From: Crassaminicella profunda
GTDB taxonomy: Bacteria; Bacillota; Clostridia; Peptostreptococcales; Thermotaleaceae
Reading direction: 5' to 3'
DNA: 64,000 bases
Assembly: GCF_019884785.1 (NCBI RefSeq)
Contig: NZ_CP082326.1
Span: 2,969,355 to 3,033,354, forward strand
Positions 47,786 through 56,810 of this stretch are shown piece after piece; the first letter of the stretch is position 1, and each line of letters starts with the position of its first letter. The notes below the pieces were generated by a model. It saw nothing but the letters and a program-made list of their open reading frames with translations, did not search any database and had not been told where the DNA came from. Position numbers and translations under genes: made by a program.

Positions 47786-48958
47786 TTATATTCTTGCAAC
47801 ACCTGTATCCTTAGCAGCTTTTGCAACTGATTTTGCAACATTTTCTGCAACTCTTTCGTCAAAAGGCTTTGGAATAATATATTCTTCATTTAATTCAGCC
47901 TCATCAATAATTTCTGCAATAGCATTGGCTGCTGCCACCTTCATTGCTTCATTGATATCACTTGCTCTTACTGCTAATGCCCCTTTAAATATTCCTGGAA
48001 AGGCTAATACATTGTTAATTTGATTTGCAAAATCAGATCTTCCAGATCCTACTACTCTTGCTCCTGCCTCTTTTGCTAATGCTGGCATAATTTCTGGAAT
48101 TGGATTGGCCATAGCAAATACAATATTATCTTTATTCATAGATGCTACCATTTCTTTGGTTACTACATTAGGAGCTGAAACCCCAATAAATACATCTGCA
48201 TTTTTTAGTGCATCTGCTAAATTCCCCTTTTCATTATTAGGATTTGTAATTTGAGCAAGTTCCTCTTTTAATGCATTGTTTGTTTCATCCCCTTTATAGA
48301 GAATCCCTTTTCTTCCGCATACTAAAATTTCCTTTGCGTTCATATTCAGTAGCATCTTAACAATTGCAGAGCCTGCTGCCCCTCCTCCATTTACAACAAT
48401 TCTTAAATCTTCCCATTTTTTATTCACTAGCTTTAATGCATTAATCAATCCTGCTGTAGTTACAATAGCTGTTCCATGCTGATCATCATGAAATACGGGA
48501 ATATCTAATTCTTCCTTAAGTCTTGTTTCAATTTCAATACATCTTGGAGCAGAGATGTCTTCAAGATTGATTCCTCCAAAAGTAGGTGCTAACTTTTTTA
48601 CGAAATCTACAATTTCATCTACATCCTTTGTATCTATGCATACGGGAAATGCATCTACTCCAGCAAACTCTTTAAATAGTACAGCCTTTCCTTCCATTAC
48701 AGGCATAGCCGCTTCAGGACCTATATCTCCAAGACCAAGTACTGCAGTTCCATCACTTACAACAGCAACCAAATTCCCTTTTGCTGTATACTTATAAACG
48801 TCTTCCTTATTTTCTGCAATTTTTCTACATGGTTCTGCTACCCCAGGTGTATAAGCTATACTTAATTCGTCTTTATTCGTCACAGCCAATTTTGATACAA
48901 CGCTGATTTTTCCTTGATGCTTTTCATGAACCTTTAATGCCTTCTTCGCATAATCCAT
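47786..48958 (-). CDS. Malic enzyme
   Basis: Oxidatively decarboxylates malate to pyruvate. 390 aa, the short bacterial form: [15 protein letters not shown], catalytic [12 protein letters not shown]-type region, [28 protein letters not shown] and Rossmann [11 protein letters not shown]. No phosphotransacetylase domain. The ATG at 48958 is spaced from AAAGGA; ATG 48967 touches it. Forms an operon with the transporter; probably controlled by the two-component pair upstream. Confidence 0.94.
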   Translation of the reverse strand: MDYAKKALKVHEKHQGKISVVSKLAVTNKDELSIAYTPGVAEPCRKIAENKEDVYKYTAKGNLVAVVSDGTAVLGLGDIGPEAAMPVMEGKAVLFKEFAGVDAFPVCIDTKDVDEIVDFVKKLAPTFGGINLEDISAPRCIEIETRLKEELDIPVFHDDQHGTAIVTTAGLINALKLVNKKWEDLRIVVNGGGAAGSAIVKMLLNMNAKEILVCGRKGILYKGDETNNALKEELAQITNPNNEKGNLADALKNADVFIGVSAPNVVTKEMVASMNKDNIVFAMANPIPEIMPALAKEAGARVVGSGRSDFANQINNVLAFPGIFKGALAVRASDINEAMKVAAANAIAEIIDEAELNEEYIIPKPFDERVAENVAKSVAKAAKDTGVARI

Positions 48959-49023
48959 TTTTTTCATTCCTTTCCATTATCCTTTATTTAATCTTAGCTA
49001 TTTAGCTTCATCTGTTATATCTA

Positions 49024-49029
49024 ATTATA
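49024..49029 (-). promoter_or_regulatory. Candidate -10 of the malic enzyme operon
   Basis: TATAAT on the minus strand about 60 bp before the gene, with no -35 consensus but a very A+T-rich region (49040-49130) upstream, as at activator-dependent CitB/DcuR-type promoters. Confidence 0.35.
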
Positions 49030-49140
49030 GATAAATTGACTATTTTTAAAATATTAAGAAATTATTCTAATATTTTTCTAATTAAAAAATATATTGTTAA
49101 ATTATTTTCAAATTTAGAATACCTTGAACCCATTAAAAAA

Positions 49141-49172
49141 ACTCGTATCGACAAAATTTTGTCAATACGAGT
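49141..49172 (-). terminator. Terminator after the response regulator
   Basis: ACTCGTATTGACAAAA and its near-complement (one mismatch) form a 16-bp stem, followed by a T-run on the minus strand. Confidence 0.85.
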
Positions 49173-49182
49173 TTTATTTATT

Positions 49183-49866
49183 TTATTTATTATTTTTATG
49201 AATATATCTATACCGATAAGACGGTCTCCCTCTAGAACCATATTCTATTTCCTTTTTAATACTTCCCATATTCTCTAAATAATCTAAATATCTTCGAATA
49301 GTAACCTTAGACATAGCTAAATTTTCTGATAGGGTTTCACTAGATAATAATTCTTTTTCATGTTCTTTTAAAAAGTTCATCACTCTATTGAGGGTAAATT
49401 CATGTAATCCTTTTTTTAATTCTTTTTCTTCTTTATACTCACCTATAAACAATTTATCTATTTCTTCTTGACTCACAAAGGGCTTTTGAAAAAATAATTT
49501 TTTTCTAGCTTTATAATTAAATAATGCTTTTTCTAATCTTTTAAATTCAAATGGCTTTACTAAATAATCTACTGCTCCTAATTTTAAGGCTTCATTTATT
49601 TTATCCGTATCATTGGCTGCTGTAACTAAAATAAAATCCACCATTTTATTTTGCTTTCGAACCCTTCTAAATAATTCCATACCATCGATTTTGGGCATAT
49701 ACACATCTAATATGACTAAATCAATTTTTTCATATTTTAATTTTTTAATAGCTTCTTCTCCATTATTGGAAACAGCTACAACAGTAAATCCATCTATTTT
49801 TTCCACAAATCGTTTATTGAGTTCCGCTAGCATAGGATCATCTTCTACCACAAGTACCCGAATCAT
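49183..49866 (-). CDS. CitB/DcuR-type response regulator
   Basis: 227 aa: receiver (about 1-120; VLVVEDDPMLAELNKRF, phospho-Asp in LVILDVYMPKIDG, Lys in DYLVKPFEF) and a C-terminal winged HTH (SENLAMSKVTIRRYLDYL, IEYGSRGRPSYRYR). This architecture belongs to the CitB/DcuR/MalR group controlling di- and tricarboxylate uptake. Its ATG overlaps the kinase stop (ATGA). It should activate the malic enzyme-2HCT operon immediately downstream. Confidence 0.93.
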   Translation of the reverse strand: MIRVLVVEDDPMLAELNKRFVEKIDGFTVVAVSNNGEEAIKKLKYEKIDLVILDVYMPKIDGMELFRRVRKQNKMVDFILVTAANDTDKINEALKLGAVDYLVKPFEFKRLEKALFNYKARKKLFFQKPFVSQEEIDKLFIGEYKEEKELKKGLHEFTLNRVMNFLKEHEKELLSSETLSENLAMSKVTIRRYLDYLENMGSIKKEIEYGSRGRPSYRYRYIHKNNK

Positions 49867-51449
49867 TTTTTCTCCTCCTTAGGTATTCTGACTAAGATAT
49901 TTGTTCCTTCTTTGAATTTAGAATCTACAAAAACTTGGCCATTTAACTGGTTTATACTTTTTTCAACTAAAAATAATCCTGTACCGCCTTCTTCCTTCTT
50001 CGTTGTGAATCCTCTTTTAAAGATATTTTCTATATTTTCCTGTTTTATGCCTATACCATTATCATCTACTTCTATTTCAATAACACCATCAATATCTTCA
50101 ATTCTTAAGTAAATTTCCCCATCCTTTCCTTTTTTCATAATAGCTTCCATGGCATTATCTAATAAATTCCCTATAATGGTCACTAAATTTTCATTTTGAA
50201 TATTTTTGTAATGCTTTTCTAGATAGGAATTAGGAGCTACTTCCATATTAATTTTAAGCTCTTTAGCTCTATTTAATTTTCCTAATATAATTGCTGATAT
50301 AGTTGGATTTTTTATTTTTTTCATAAGGAAAAATCTTATTTGCTCTTGTTCTTTTACGACCCCTTTAATATACTTTCTTACCTCATTGATCTCATTTAAT
50401 TCAATAAGACCTAATATTACATGTAATTTATTCATGAATTCATGGGTATTTGCCCTAAGGGCTTGAATGATTTGCCTTACCCCTGTAATTTCTTCTGCTA
50501 ATCGTTTAATCTTTGTTCGATCATTAAAACTTGCCATAGCTCCTATAATCTCATCTCCATCCTTTATAGGAACTCGATTGGTTAATATAATTGTATCATT
50601 AATAATTTGTTCCTCGTTATATTCCCGTTCTCCACTTTTTAAAACTTCTAATAATCTGCTAGTAGGAAATACATCTAACACATGTTCTCCTATTACATTT
50701 GGATTATTAATATTTAATATTTTTATAGCATAATCATTTACCAAAGTAATCCTTCCATTAGCATCAATAGCAATAATTCCTTCCCTTATAGATTTAAGCA
50801 TTGCCCTATTCTCTCTATACAAATAAACAATTTCATCAGGTTCTAATCCTAAAAGACTATCTCTTATTCTCTTTGCAATGATGAATGCTCCTAATATCCC
50901 TAAAAATATTCCAAATAAAGTAAAACCACACATAGTTAAAAAAGCATGTCTCCTAAATTTTTGAATATCCTCATATAACACCCCTGCCATAACAAAACCA
51001 ATCTGTTCATCTTTATAAACTATAGGTTCAAAAGCTCTAATAGAAACCCCTAGCGTCCCTTTTGCCTGAGATACATAGGATACCCCTTCCTTTATAACCT
51101 TTACTTCATCTCCTCCTACAAATCCCTTTCCAATCCGCTCTTGATTTGGATGGGCATATCTAATTCCATTCATATCCGCTATGGTAATGATGTCTACCCC
51201 ATCTAGTCTACTCAATATCTCCTTTGCATGGTTTTGAATTTTAGTAGCATCTCTTTCATTTAAACTCTTTTTAATATCAGGAGAATTTGATAGTATCATT
51301 GCTACATTTTTTATATTCCCCTCTACCTTTTCTTGAATATGGTCTAGTGACCACTGACTAGTAAACACAATACTAATACTTATTGAAAAAAGAATTAATA
51401 CAGTAATCAATATAGTAATCCTTGTTTGAAGGTTAAAATTCTTTTTCAT
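49863..51449 (-). CDS. CitA/DcuS-type sensor histidine kinase
   Basis: 528 aa: membrane helices about 10-30 and 170-192 flank a PAS-like extracytoplasmic sensor (about 35-165; HPNQERIGKGFVGGDE), then a cytosolic PAS (about 210-310), a His box in LRANTHEFMNKLHVILGLIE and ATPase boxes GNLLDNAMEAI, VDDNGIGI and GGTGLFLVEK. The sensor type detects citrate or C4-dicarboxylates. Operon with its regulator. Confidence 0.94.
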   Translation of the reverse strand: MKKNFNLQTRITILITVLILFSISISIVFTSQWSLDHIQEKVEGNIKNVAMILSNSPDIKKSLNERDATKIQNHAKEILSRLDGVDIITIADMNGIRYAHPNQERIGKGFVGGDEVKVIKEGVSYVSQAKGTLGVSIRAFEPIVYKDEQIGFVMAGVLYEDIQKFRRHAFLTMCGFTLFGIFLGILGAFIIAKRIRDSLLGLEPDEIVYLYRENRAMLKSIREGIIAIDANGRITLVNDYAIKILNINNPNVIGEHVLDVFPTSRLLEVLKSGEREYNEEQIINDTIILTNRVPIKDGDEIIGAMASFNDRTKIKRLAEEITGVRQIIQALRANTHEFMNKLHVILGLIELNEINEVRKYIKGVVKEQEQIRFFLMKKIKNPTISAIILGKLNRAKELKINMEVAPNSYLEKHYKNIQNENLVTIIGNLLDNAMEAIMKKGKDGEIYLRIEDIDGVIEIEVDDNGIGIKQENIENIFKRGFTTKKEEGGTGLFLVEKSINQLNGQVFVDSKFKEGTNILVRIPKEEKK

Positions 51450-51639
51450 AGGATTTAATTCTCTCCTTGCATAAATGATAATAAACTCCTTTAATAAAAA
51501 TATAATTAAAAATTTTTTATTTATTGAATTTTTATATATTATTATAGCATATCCTACATATGAATTAATTAATGAATTTTCACAAAAAAACGAATATTGG
51601 GATTTTTTACTTTAATTTACTTAAATTTACTAAAATTTC

Positions 51640-51668
51640 TTGACAGCAGCTAAATACTTTTCTATAAT
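51640..51668 (+). promoter_or_regulatory. Promoter of the T-box-brnQ transcript
   Basis: Perfect TTGACA (51640-51645), 17-bp spacer, perfect TATAAT (51663-51668). Confidence 0.88.
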
Positions 51669-51674
51669 ATGAAA

Positions 51675-51985
51675 TAACGATTATTGAAACTTAACACATT
51701 AAAGCCATGATGGAGAGAAAAATACGATTCCTTTGACTACAGAGAGCTAACATAAGCTGAAAGTTAGCGTTAAAGCCGTATATAATGGTAACTCCTGAGC
51801 AGTCGATTCGAAAAATTTATTTGAGTAGTTTCGACCGGTTGTCACCGATACTTGACTATAGTTCGAGAAAAACTCTGACTAAAATTTAAGGCAGTTACAC
51901 TAACTGTAAACTAGGGTGGTACCGCGAGAATAATCTTTCGCCCCTATGAATGAAGCTATTCATAGGAACGGAAGATTTTTTTAAT
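51675..51985 (+). ncRNA. T-box riboswitch leader of brnQ
   Basis: The leader carries the T-box AGGGTGGTACCGCG (about 51914-51927), the anti-terminator that reads the uncharged tRNA end, then a terminator: CCTATGAAT and ATTCATAGG inside AATCTT/AAGATT with a T-run at 51975-51982. In stem I, ATACG pairs with CGTAT and GGAG with CTCC; the specifier loop contains GTA (51788-51790) followed by A, which would read valine tRNA. ATA or ATG are other possible registers. Uncharged tRNA would switch on the branched-chain amino acid carrier. Confidence 0.93.
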
Positions 51986-52017
51986 TGATTAAAATGATGA
52001 TCATTGGAGGGATTGAA

Positions 52018-53316
52018 ATGAACAAAAAAACAAAAGATGTATTTGTGCTAGGTCTTGCTCTATTTGCCATGTTCTTTGGAGCAGGAAATTTAATTTTCCC
52101 ACCTTCTTTAGGGCTGATGGCAGGAAAAAATTGGATTGTTTGTGCTGTTGGATTTTTCATAACAGGTATAGGCATGCCCCTTTTAGGTATTATTGCCTCA
52201 GCTAAAGCAGGAGGAACAATTGATGCTGTAGGAAATAAAGTAGGTCCAGTTTTTAGTAAAATATTCTCAACAGTTATTATATTAGCTATAGGACCACTAT
52301 TGGCTATCCCAAGAACAGGTGCTACTACCTATGAGATGGGAATCAAACCTATATTTTCTGGATTTAGTCCAATTCTTGCATCTATTATATTCTTTGGCAT
52401 TACTCTATTTTTTGTAATTAAGCCATCTGAAATCGTAGATAAAATAGGAAAAATATTAACACCACTACTTTTAATCATGATTTTCATCATCATCTTTAAA
52501 GGAGTTTCTTCACCGCTAGGTACAGCAACTATTTCAATGAAAGAAAACCCTTTATCAAAAGGCTTTATAGAAGGTTATCAAACTTTAGATGCCTTAGCAT
52601 CATTAGTATTTGCGGGAGTTATGCTAAGCTCTCTTGTAGGAAAAGGCTACAAAGACGTAAAGGAACAAGTAAGCTTAACTATAAAAGCTGGATTCATTGC
52701 AGCTATTGGTCTAGGACTTGTTTATGGAGGATTGATGTATTTAGGTTCTTCAGCAAATTCAGTTTATCCTTTAGATACACCAAAAGCTGATCTTTTAATT
52801 GGAATTACTAATCACTTACTTGGAGGATTTGGAAAAATTGCTTTAGGAATCGTTGTAGCCCTTGCATGTTTAACGACTTCTATTGGACTTACAGCAACAG
52901 TAGGCAGTTTCTTTAATAAATTAAGCAATAATAAATTAAGTTATAAATTAATCGTTATCGCTACTTGTATATTCAGTGCCATTTTTGCAAATGTAGGAGT
53001 AGAAATGATCGTTAAAATTGCTGTTCCTTTACTAATTACCGTATATCCTGTTGCCATTGTACTCATTGTAATGAATATTTTTGATGAATTTGTTAAAGAT
53101 GCATCTTACATTGGCGCTGTTATTGGTGCATTACTCATAAGTCTTTACGATGGTCTAAGTGTTATGGGTGTTGATGTTAGTATTTTGAAAAGCTTTATTG
53201 ATGGTATTCCCCTTGCAAGCTTTGGATTTGCTTGGTTAATCCCTGCTATTATAGGAGGCATTTTAACAACATTCATGTTCGGAAAGAAAACGTCAAATTC
53301 GTCTTATGCTAAATAG
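52018..53316 (+). CDS. brnQ: Branched-chain amino acid transporter BrnQ (LIVCS family)
   Basis: 432 aa, about 12 helices. Signature GLALFAMFFGAGNLIFPP at the N-terminus and ARTGATTYEMGIKP-like region (IPRTGATTYEMGIKP). Imports Leu, Ile or Val with Na+ or H+. I chose the ATG at 52018 after GGAGG instead of the longer frame from 51985. It is controlled by the T-box leader. Confidence 0.95.
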   Translation: MNKKTKDVFVLGLALFAMFFGAGNLIFPPSLGLMAGKNWIVCAVGFFITGIGMPLLGIIASAKAGGTIDAVGNKVGPVFSKIFSTVIILAIGPLLAIPRTGATTYEMGIKPIFSGFSPILASIIFFGITLFFVIKPSEIVDKIGKILTPLLLIMIFIIIFKGVSSPLGTATISMKENPLSKGFIEGYQTLDALASLVFAGVMLSSLVGKGYKDVKEQVSLTIKAGFIAAIGLGLVYGGLMYLGSSANSVYPLDTPKADLLIGITNHLLGGFGKIALGIVVALACLTTSIGLTATVGSFFNKLSNNKLSYKLIVIATCIFSAIFANVGVEMIVKIAVPLLITVYPVAIVLIVMNIFDEFVKDASYIGAVIGALLISLYDGLSVMGVDVSILKSFIDGIPLASFGFAWLIPAIIGGILTTFMFGKKTSNSSYAK

Positions 53317-53354
53317 TCAAAAAAGGCTGTCTAAAAATAGCCCTTGAAAAAAAG

Positions 53355-53396
53355 AAAAAAGGACAAATCTTATAAAAAGAGATGTCCTTTTTCCTT
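53355..53396 (+). terminator. Terminator of brnQ
   Basis: AAAAAAGGACA and TGTCCTTTTT pair with a partly paired inner stem, followed by T-rich sequence. Confidence 0.75.
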
Positions 53397-53489
53397 TTAC
53401 ATTATAAAATCTAACTATACTTAAAAACAGTGAAGATTATCATAACATTCTGGACTTTTTCCTTTTGTAAAATTTACTAACACAACAGC

Positions 53490-53984
53490 TTAATTCATCT
53501 TTATTAAATTTTCTTTATTCACAACAAAATTCATTTGAATGACTTTTTTCTTTTTTATATATACATCTTTAAAATTATTATTCAATTGTTTTTTCAATTT
53601 CTTAAAAGAATTAATCTCACTAGTTAAATAAAAATACCTACCATCCTTCGCAAAAATGTGAACAACATTATAAATTTTAAATAGTTGTCTATGGTTTCCT
53701 TCAATGATATATTCAATATCGGATCTTGTGATTTTTTCTAATCCCTTATCCCCTTTAATCTCTAAGAAATCATTTGATATTACTACATACATACTCTTAT
53801 AATAAGAGTAATTTTCATAGTACCAAAATACAACTGATATACAGAACACCACATATAAAACGATCAAAATTATTTTACTTTTTGATAAATCGTAAATCTG
53901 AAAAAATCCATATACTGATAAGACTATAAACATTATCAAACCAACAAAATATGATTTATATGGATAAATGAATTTCACTACCAT
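53490..53984 (-). CDS. Two-helix membrane protein with PH-like domain, unknown
   Basis: 164 aa. Helices at about 10-28 and 37-53 precede a beta-rich domain (YVVISNDFLEIKGDKGLEKI, IIEGNHRQLFKIYNVVHIFAKDGRYFYL, read in two parts) that resembles bacterial PH-like domains of small membrane proteins. No family name can be given. The start may be ATG 53984 or GTG 53978. Confidence 0.6.
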   Translation of the reverse strand: MVVKFIYPYKSYFVGLIMFIVLSVYGFFQIYDLSKSKIILIVLYVVFCISVVFWYYENYSYYKSMYVVISNDFLEIKGDKGLEKITRSDIEYIIEGNHRQLFKIYNVVHIFAKDGRYFYLTSEINSFKKLKKQLNNNFKDVYIKKKKVIQMNFVVNKENLIKMN

Positions 53985-54026
53985 TCACTTCCTTTCAAAT
54001 TTACTTACTATGCAACTATTCTTGTT

Positions 54027-54264
54027 TTATTTAACCATACTAAGAAAATCTTCTCTTTGTGGAGAAAAAATATCCACAACAATACCTTCTTCAACGGAAA
54101 CACAACTATGGACTTTATTTGCCTTTACATAGAAGCTATCACCTGTCTCAAGAATCGTTTTCTCTTCTTCAATTAAAAACTCAAACTTACCTTTTGCTAT
54201 ATATCCTGCTTTTTATTCCATCTGCTACGTTAAATGTTTTTGCATTATTATTTTTTACAAACAT
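54027..54264 (-). pseudogene. Broken cupin-domain gene
   Basis: An intact-looking start (FVKNNNAKTFNVADGIKSRI) runs into TAA after 25 codons. In another frame the sequence continues GKFEFLIEEEKTILETGDSF, YVKANKVHS...GIVVDIFSPQREDFLSMVK to TAA at 54027. The join skips the middle of the cupin, including the first metal-binding motif. So there is an internal deletion of roughly 35 codons plus a frameshift. Confidence 0.78.
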
Positions 54265-54331
54265 CCTATTTCCCTTTCTCTTTTATTATTTTTATTGTTA
54301 TTTAAAATTCTTCATCCTCTATATTATTTCA

Positions 54332-54943
54332 TTAAAATCCTAAATCTTCATTGATTAAAAACACATTTATGTCCGTTTTCATAGGTTTATGATCAATAAT
54401 CACAGTAATATTACACATTCTATCTTTAGAACGACAATCATTACATTCCTTAGTATATCTACAAGGAGTCTCTAAGTTTAATCTTTCTGCATTTTTAGGA
54501 CAAGCTTCTTTTTTAATCCTCTCGATTGCTTTATTTGCATCTTTAGCAATTTTATTAACACCCACAATAATATAAACTCTATCATGTCCATAAATCATTG
54601 ATGCAACTCGATTTCCCAATCCATCTATATTTACTAATTTACCATCTTCCGTTACTGCATTAGAACTTGACAAATATACAGGAGTATGACTAGCTTTGAA
54701 TCTTTCTTCATCTTTTTTCTCTTGATCTACAAGCCAATGCCAATAAACTTCATTTCCTCTTTTCATCAAATCCTTATGCATTCCCATATCATAGATTGTT
54801 TTTGAACCACCTATTCCAACATCTTCATCTAAATTTATTGCATCTAATAATGCTTTTTTTGCTACTGTACAATTTTCAAAATACTCTACGTTAAAACCAT
54901 TTCTTTTTAAATTTTTCATTACATTCAACGTTCTACTATCCAT
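54332..54943 (-). CDS. LUD-domain protein, second paralogue
   Basis: 203 aa, PF02589. Shares DVGIGGSKTIYDMG, LSSSNAVTEDGKLVNIDGLG, NRVASMIYGHDRVYIIVGVNKI and the cysteine pattern PCRYTKECNDCRSKDRMCN with the protein at 37659-38300. Function unknown. ATG at 54943 is preceded by GGGAGG; the in-frame ATG at 54958 lies before that site. It has its own strong promoter with operators. Confidence 0.88.
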   Translation of the reverse strand: MDSRTLNVMKNLKRNGFNVEYFENCTVAKKALLDAINLDEDVGIGGSKTIYDMGMHKDLMKRGNEVYWHWLVDQEKKDEERFKASHTPVYLSSSNAVTEDGKLVNIDGLGNRVASMIYGHDRVYIIVGVNKIAKDANKAIERIKKEACPKNAERLNLETPCRYTKECNDCRSKDRMCNITVIIDHKPMKTDINVFLINEDLGF

Positions 54944-55062
54944 TCTACCGCCTCCCATAATTTAAATTTAAAAATAAATTCCTTTTTCATCGAAATCCCT
55001 TGCATATCTAATCTAACACCTTATTATTTCATCATTAACACTACATTTAATTATTTTATTAT

Positions 55063-55084
55063 AGTAACTACTATAATAACCACT
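55063..55084 (-). promoter_or_regulatory. Operator copy 2 upstream of the LUD gene
   Basis: A 22-bp element, AGTAACTACT followed by ATAATAACCACT on the plus strand, in the 5' untranslated region. It is the inverted counterpart of the copy at 55091-55112 (20 of 22 bases). Confidence 0.5.
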
Positions 55085-55090
55085 CCTCTT

Positions 55091-55112
55091 AGTAGTTATT
55101 ATAGTGGTTACT
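55091..55112 (-). promoter_or_regulatory. Operator copy 1 overlapping the LUD promoter
   Basis: On the minus strand AGTAACCACT followed by ATAATAACTACT covers the -10. With copy 2 it suggests repression by a dimeric regulator such as a YtrA-like GntR protein. Confidence 0.5.
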
Positions 55113-55126
55113 AGTATACTTGTCAA
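55098..55126 (-). promoter_or_regulatory. Promoter of the second LUD gene
   Basis: Perfect TTGACA (55121-55126), 17-bp spacer, perfect TATAAT (55098-55103) on the minus strand. Confidence 0.85.
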
Positions 55127-55194
55127 TAATTTTTTTAATTTTTTAACAAATCAGGTTTTATCTTGTGCAATTTCTAAGGAAAAAAAGAATAAAA

Positions 55195-55233
55195 AATGAC
55201 CATAATAATCAAAATTAGATTATTATGGTCATT
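55195..55233 (-). terminator. Terminator after nhaC
   Basis: ATGACCATAATAATC and its exact complement pair around a 7-base loop, with flanking T-runs. Confidence 0.85.
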
Positions 55234-55281
55234 TTTGTATAAAGAAGGTATCGGATTAATTTCCACAATACCTATAGTTTT

Positions 55282-56691
55282 TTAAATGGCCACAAACCCT
55301 ATAATCAAATATACAACAGATGCCAATCCAGCTGCTAATAAAGCGTATGGAATTTGGGTCTTTACATGGTCAATATGATCTGCAGCTGCTCCAGTTGATG
55401 CAAGAATCGTTGTATCTGAAAGAGGTGAACAATGGTCTCCAAATACGCCGCCCCCTGCAACGGCTGCTACTGTAGCTAATACTAATGCACTTACTTCATT
55501 CCCGCTAAAGCTAAATGCAAGGGGTGCTGCAATAGGCATAACAATGGCAAAGGTTCCCCAGGAAGTTCCTGTTGAGAAGGATATAGTTGCTGCAATCATA
55601 AAAGTGATAAAGGGAAGTAGGTTAGGTGTTAACCAGTTTTCTGTTACGGAGATAATATAATTTGCAGTTCCCATCTCCTTACTTAACGCATTGATCGTAT
55701 AAGAAAGTGCTAAAATAATAATTGCTGGCATAACCCCTTTCATTCCTGACATGGCTGTCTTCATAATATCATTGAATGGAACCCCTTGAATTCTCATAAT
55801 AATTCCTAATACTACTGCTGCTGTAAGGAAAGCCTCCATTGTTTTTGCTGACTTTAATGTAATAAAAGTTCCAATAGCAATAGTAATAACAATTAATACA
55901 GGAAAAATAAAATCAAAGAATACATGTGTTTTTATTCCTTCATAGGGAGGGGTATCTGTTAATTCTTCTCCAATAAGAGGTTCTGCTCCATCTCTTAAAA
56001 CTTTTCCTTCCTCTAATGCTCTTTTTTCAGCCTTTTTCATAGGTCCAAAATCTGGAATAGCCCCTACTGCAAATAAACCTACCAATATTACTGCAATAAT
56101 TGCATAAAAATTGAATGGCACTGCTCTTGTAAAAATCATCATAGCTTGTTCAGCATTTTCTACAGGTCCCATTCCTACTAATAGTCCTGAAATAAATACG
56201 GCCCATCCAGTAATAGGTGCCAAAACACTTACGGGTGCTGATGTAGAATCTGCAATATATGCAAGTTTTTCTCTAGAGATTTTCGCCTTATCTGATAAGC
56301 TTCTCATAGTAGAACCTACAAATAGTGGACTAAAGTAATCACTAAAAAATACAAACATTCCCATTACCCATGCAGTCAATTGAATATTTTTTCTGCTCAA
56401 TTTTCTATCTTCCATAATTTTTGTAAATCCCTGAATAGCACCTGTTCTTTGAAAGAATGCAATAACAATCCCAATAAATAATTCAAGTAATAAAATCCAA
56501 GAAAAGCTTGTTGTTCCAAGAGAAGTTTTCATTATAGCAGGAAAACCCATCAAACCTTTTCCTGCAGCTAAAACACCAATAAAAATTGCTACAGCTAATG
56601 AAAATACCGTATTTCTTGTTTTAAAAGCAAGAATAATTGCTATTGTAGCTGGTAATAAAGATATAATTCCCATTGTCGCGCCTGCTTCCAT
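55282..56691 (-). CDS. Na+/H+ antiporter NhaC family transporter
   Basis: 469 aa, about 11-12 helices. Motifs: STSAPVSVLAPITGWAVF, ISFSTGTSWGTFAIVMPIA, GGGVFGDHCSPLSDTTILAS, diagnostic of the NhaC/ion-transporter superfamily. Some members exchange amino acids or organic acids. It lies downstream of alanine dehydrogenase, so a role tied to alanine is possible. ATG 56691 is spaced from GGAGAG; GTG 56697 is too close. Confidence 0.88.
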   Translation of the reverse strand: MEAGATMGIISLLPATIAIILAFKTRNTVFSLAVAIFIGVLAAGKGLMGFPAIMKTSLGTTSFSWILLLELFIGIVIAFFQRTGAIQGFTKIMEDRKLSRKNIQLTAWVMGMFVFFSDYFSPLFVGSTMRSLSDKAKISREKLAYIADSTSAPVSVLAPITGWAVFISGLLVGMGPVENAEQAMMIFTRAVPFNFYAIIAVILVGLFAVGAIPDFGPMKKAEKRALEEGKVLRDGAEPLIGEELTDTPPYEGIKTHVFFDFIFPVLIVITIAIGTFITLKSAKTMEAFLTAAVVLGIIMRIQGVPFNDIMKTAMSGMKGVMPAIIILALSYTINALSKEMGTANYIISVTENWLTPNLLPFITFMIAATISFSTGTSWGTFAIVMPIAAPLAFSFSGNEVSALVLATVAAVAGGGVFGDHCSPLSDTTILASTGAAADHIDHVKTQIPYALLAAGLASVVYLIIGFVAI

Positions 56692-56722
56692 TTTCACATC
56701 TCTCCTTTATATTTTTTATATT

Positions 56723-56768
56723 TTCTAACAAAGGTATTTACTTTTATAAGCCAATACCTTTGTTAGAA
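56723..56768. repeat. 16-bp inverted repeat between ald and nhaC
   Basis: TTCTAACAAAGGTATT and AATACCTTTGTTAGAA are perfect complements with a 14-base loop. No T-run follows on the minus strand, so it is a weak terminator, an RNA-stability hairpin or a regulator site between two co-directional genes. Confidence 0.6.
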
Positions 56769-56810
56769 GAGAAATTGAACGAATTTCTTTTTTTCTTAAA
56801 CCTCTCCTTC

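Noticed and set aside
54059-54343. Plus-strand open frame of 94 codons
   Set aside because: It is antisense to the broken cupin gene, has low-complexity Leu/Tyr/Phe content and no start signal.
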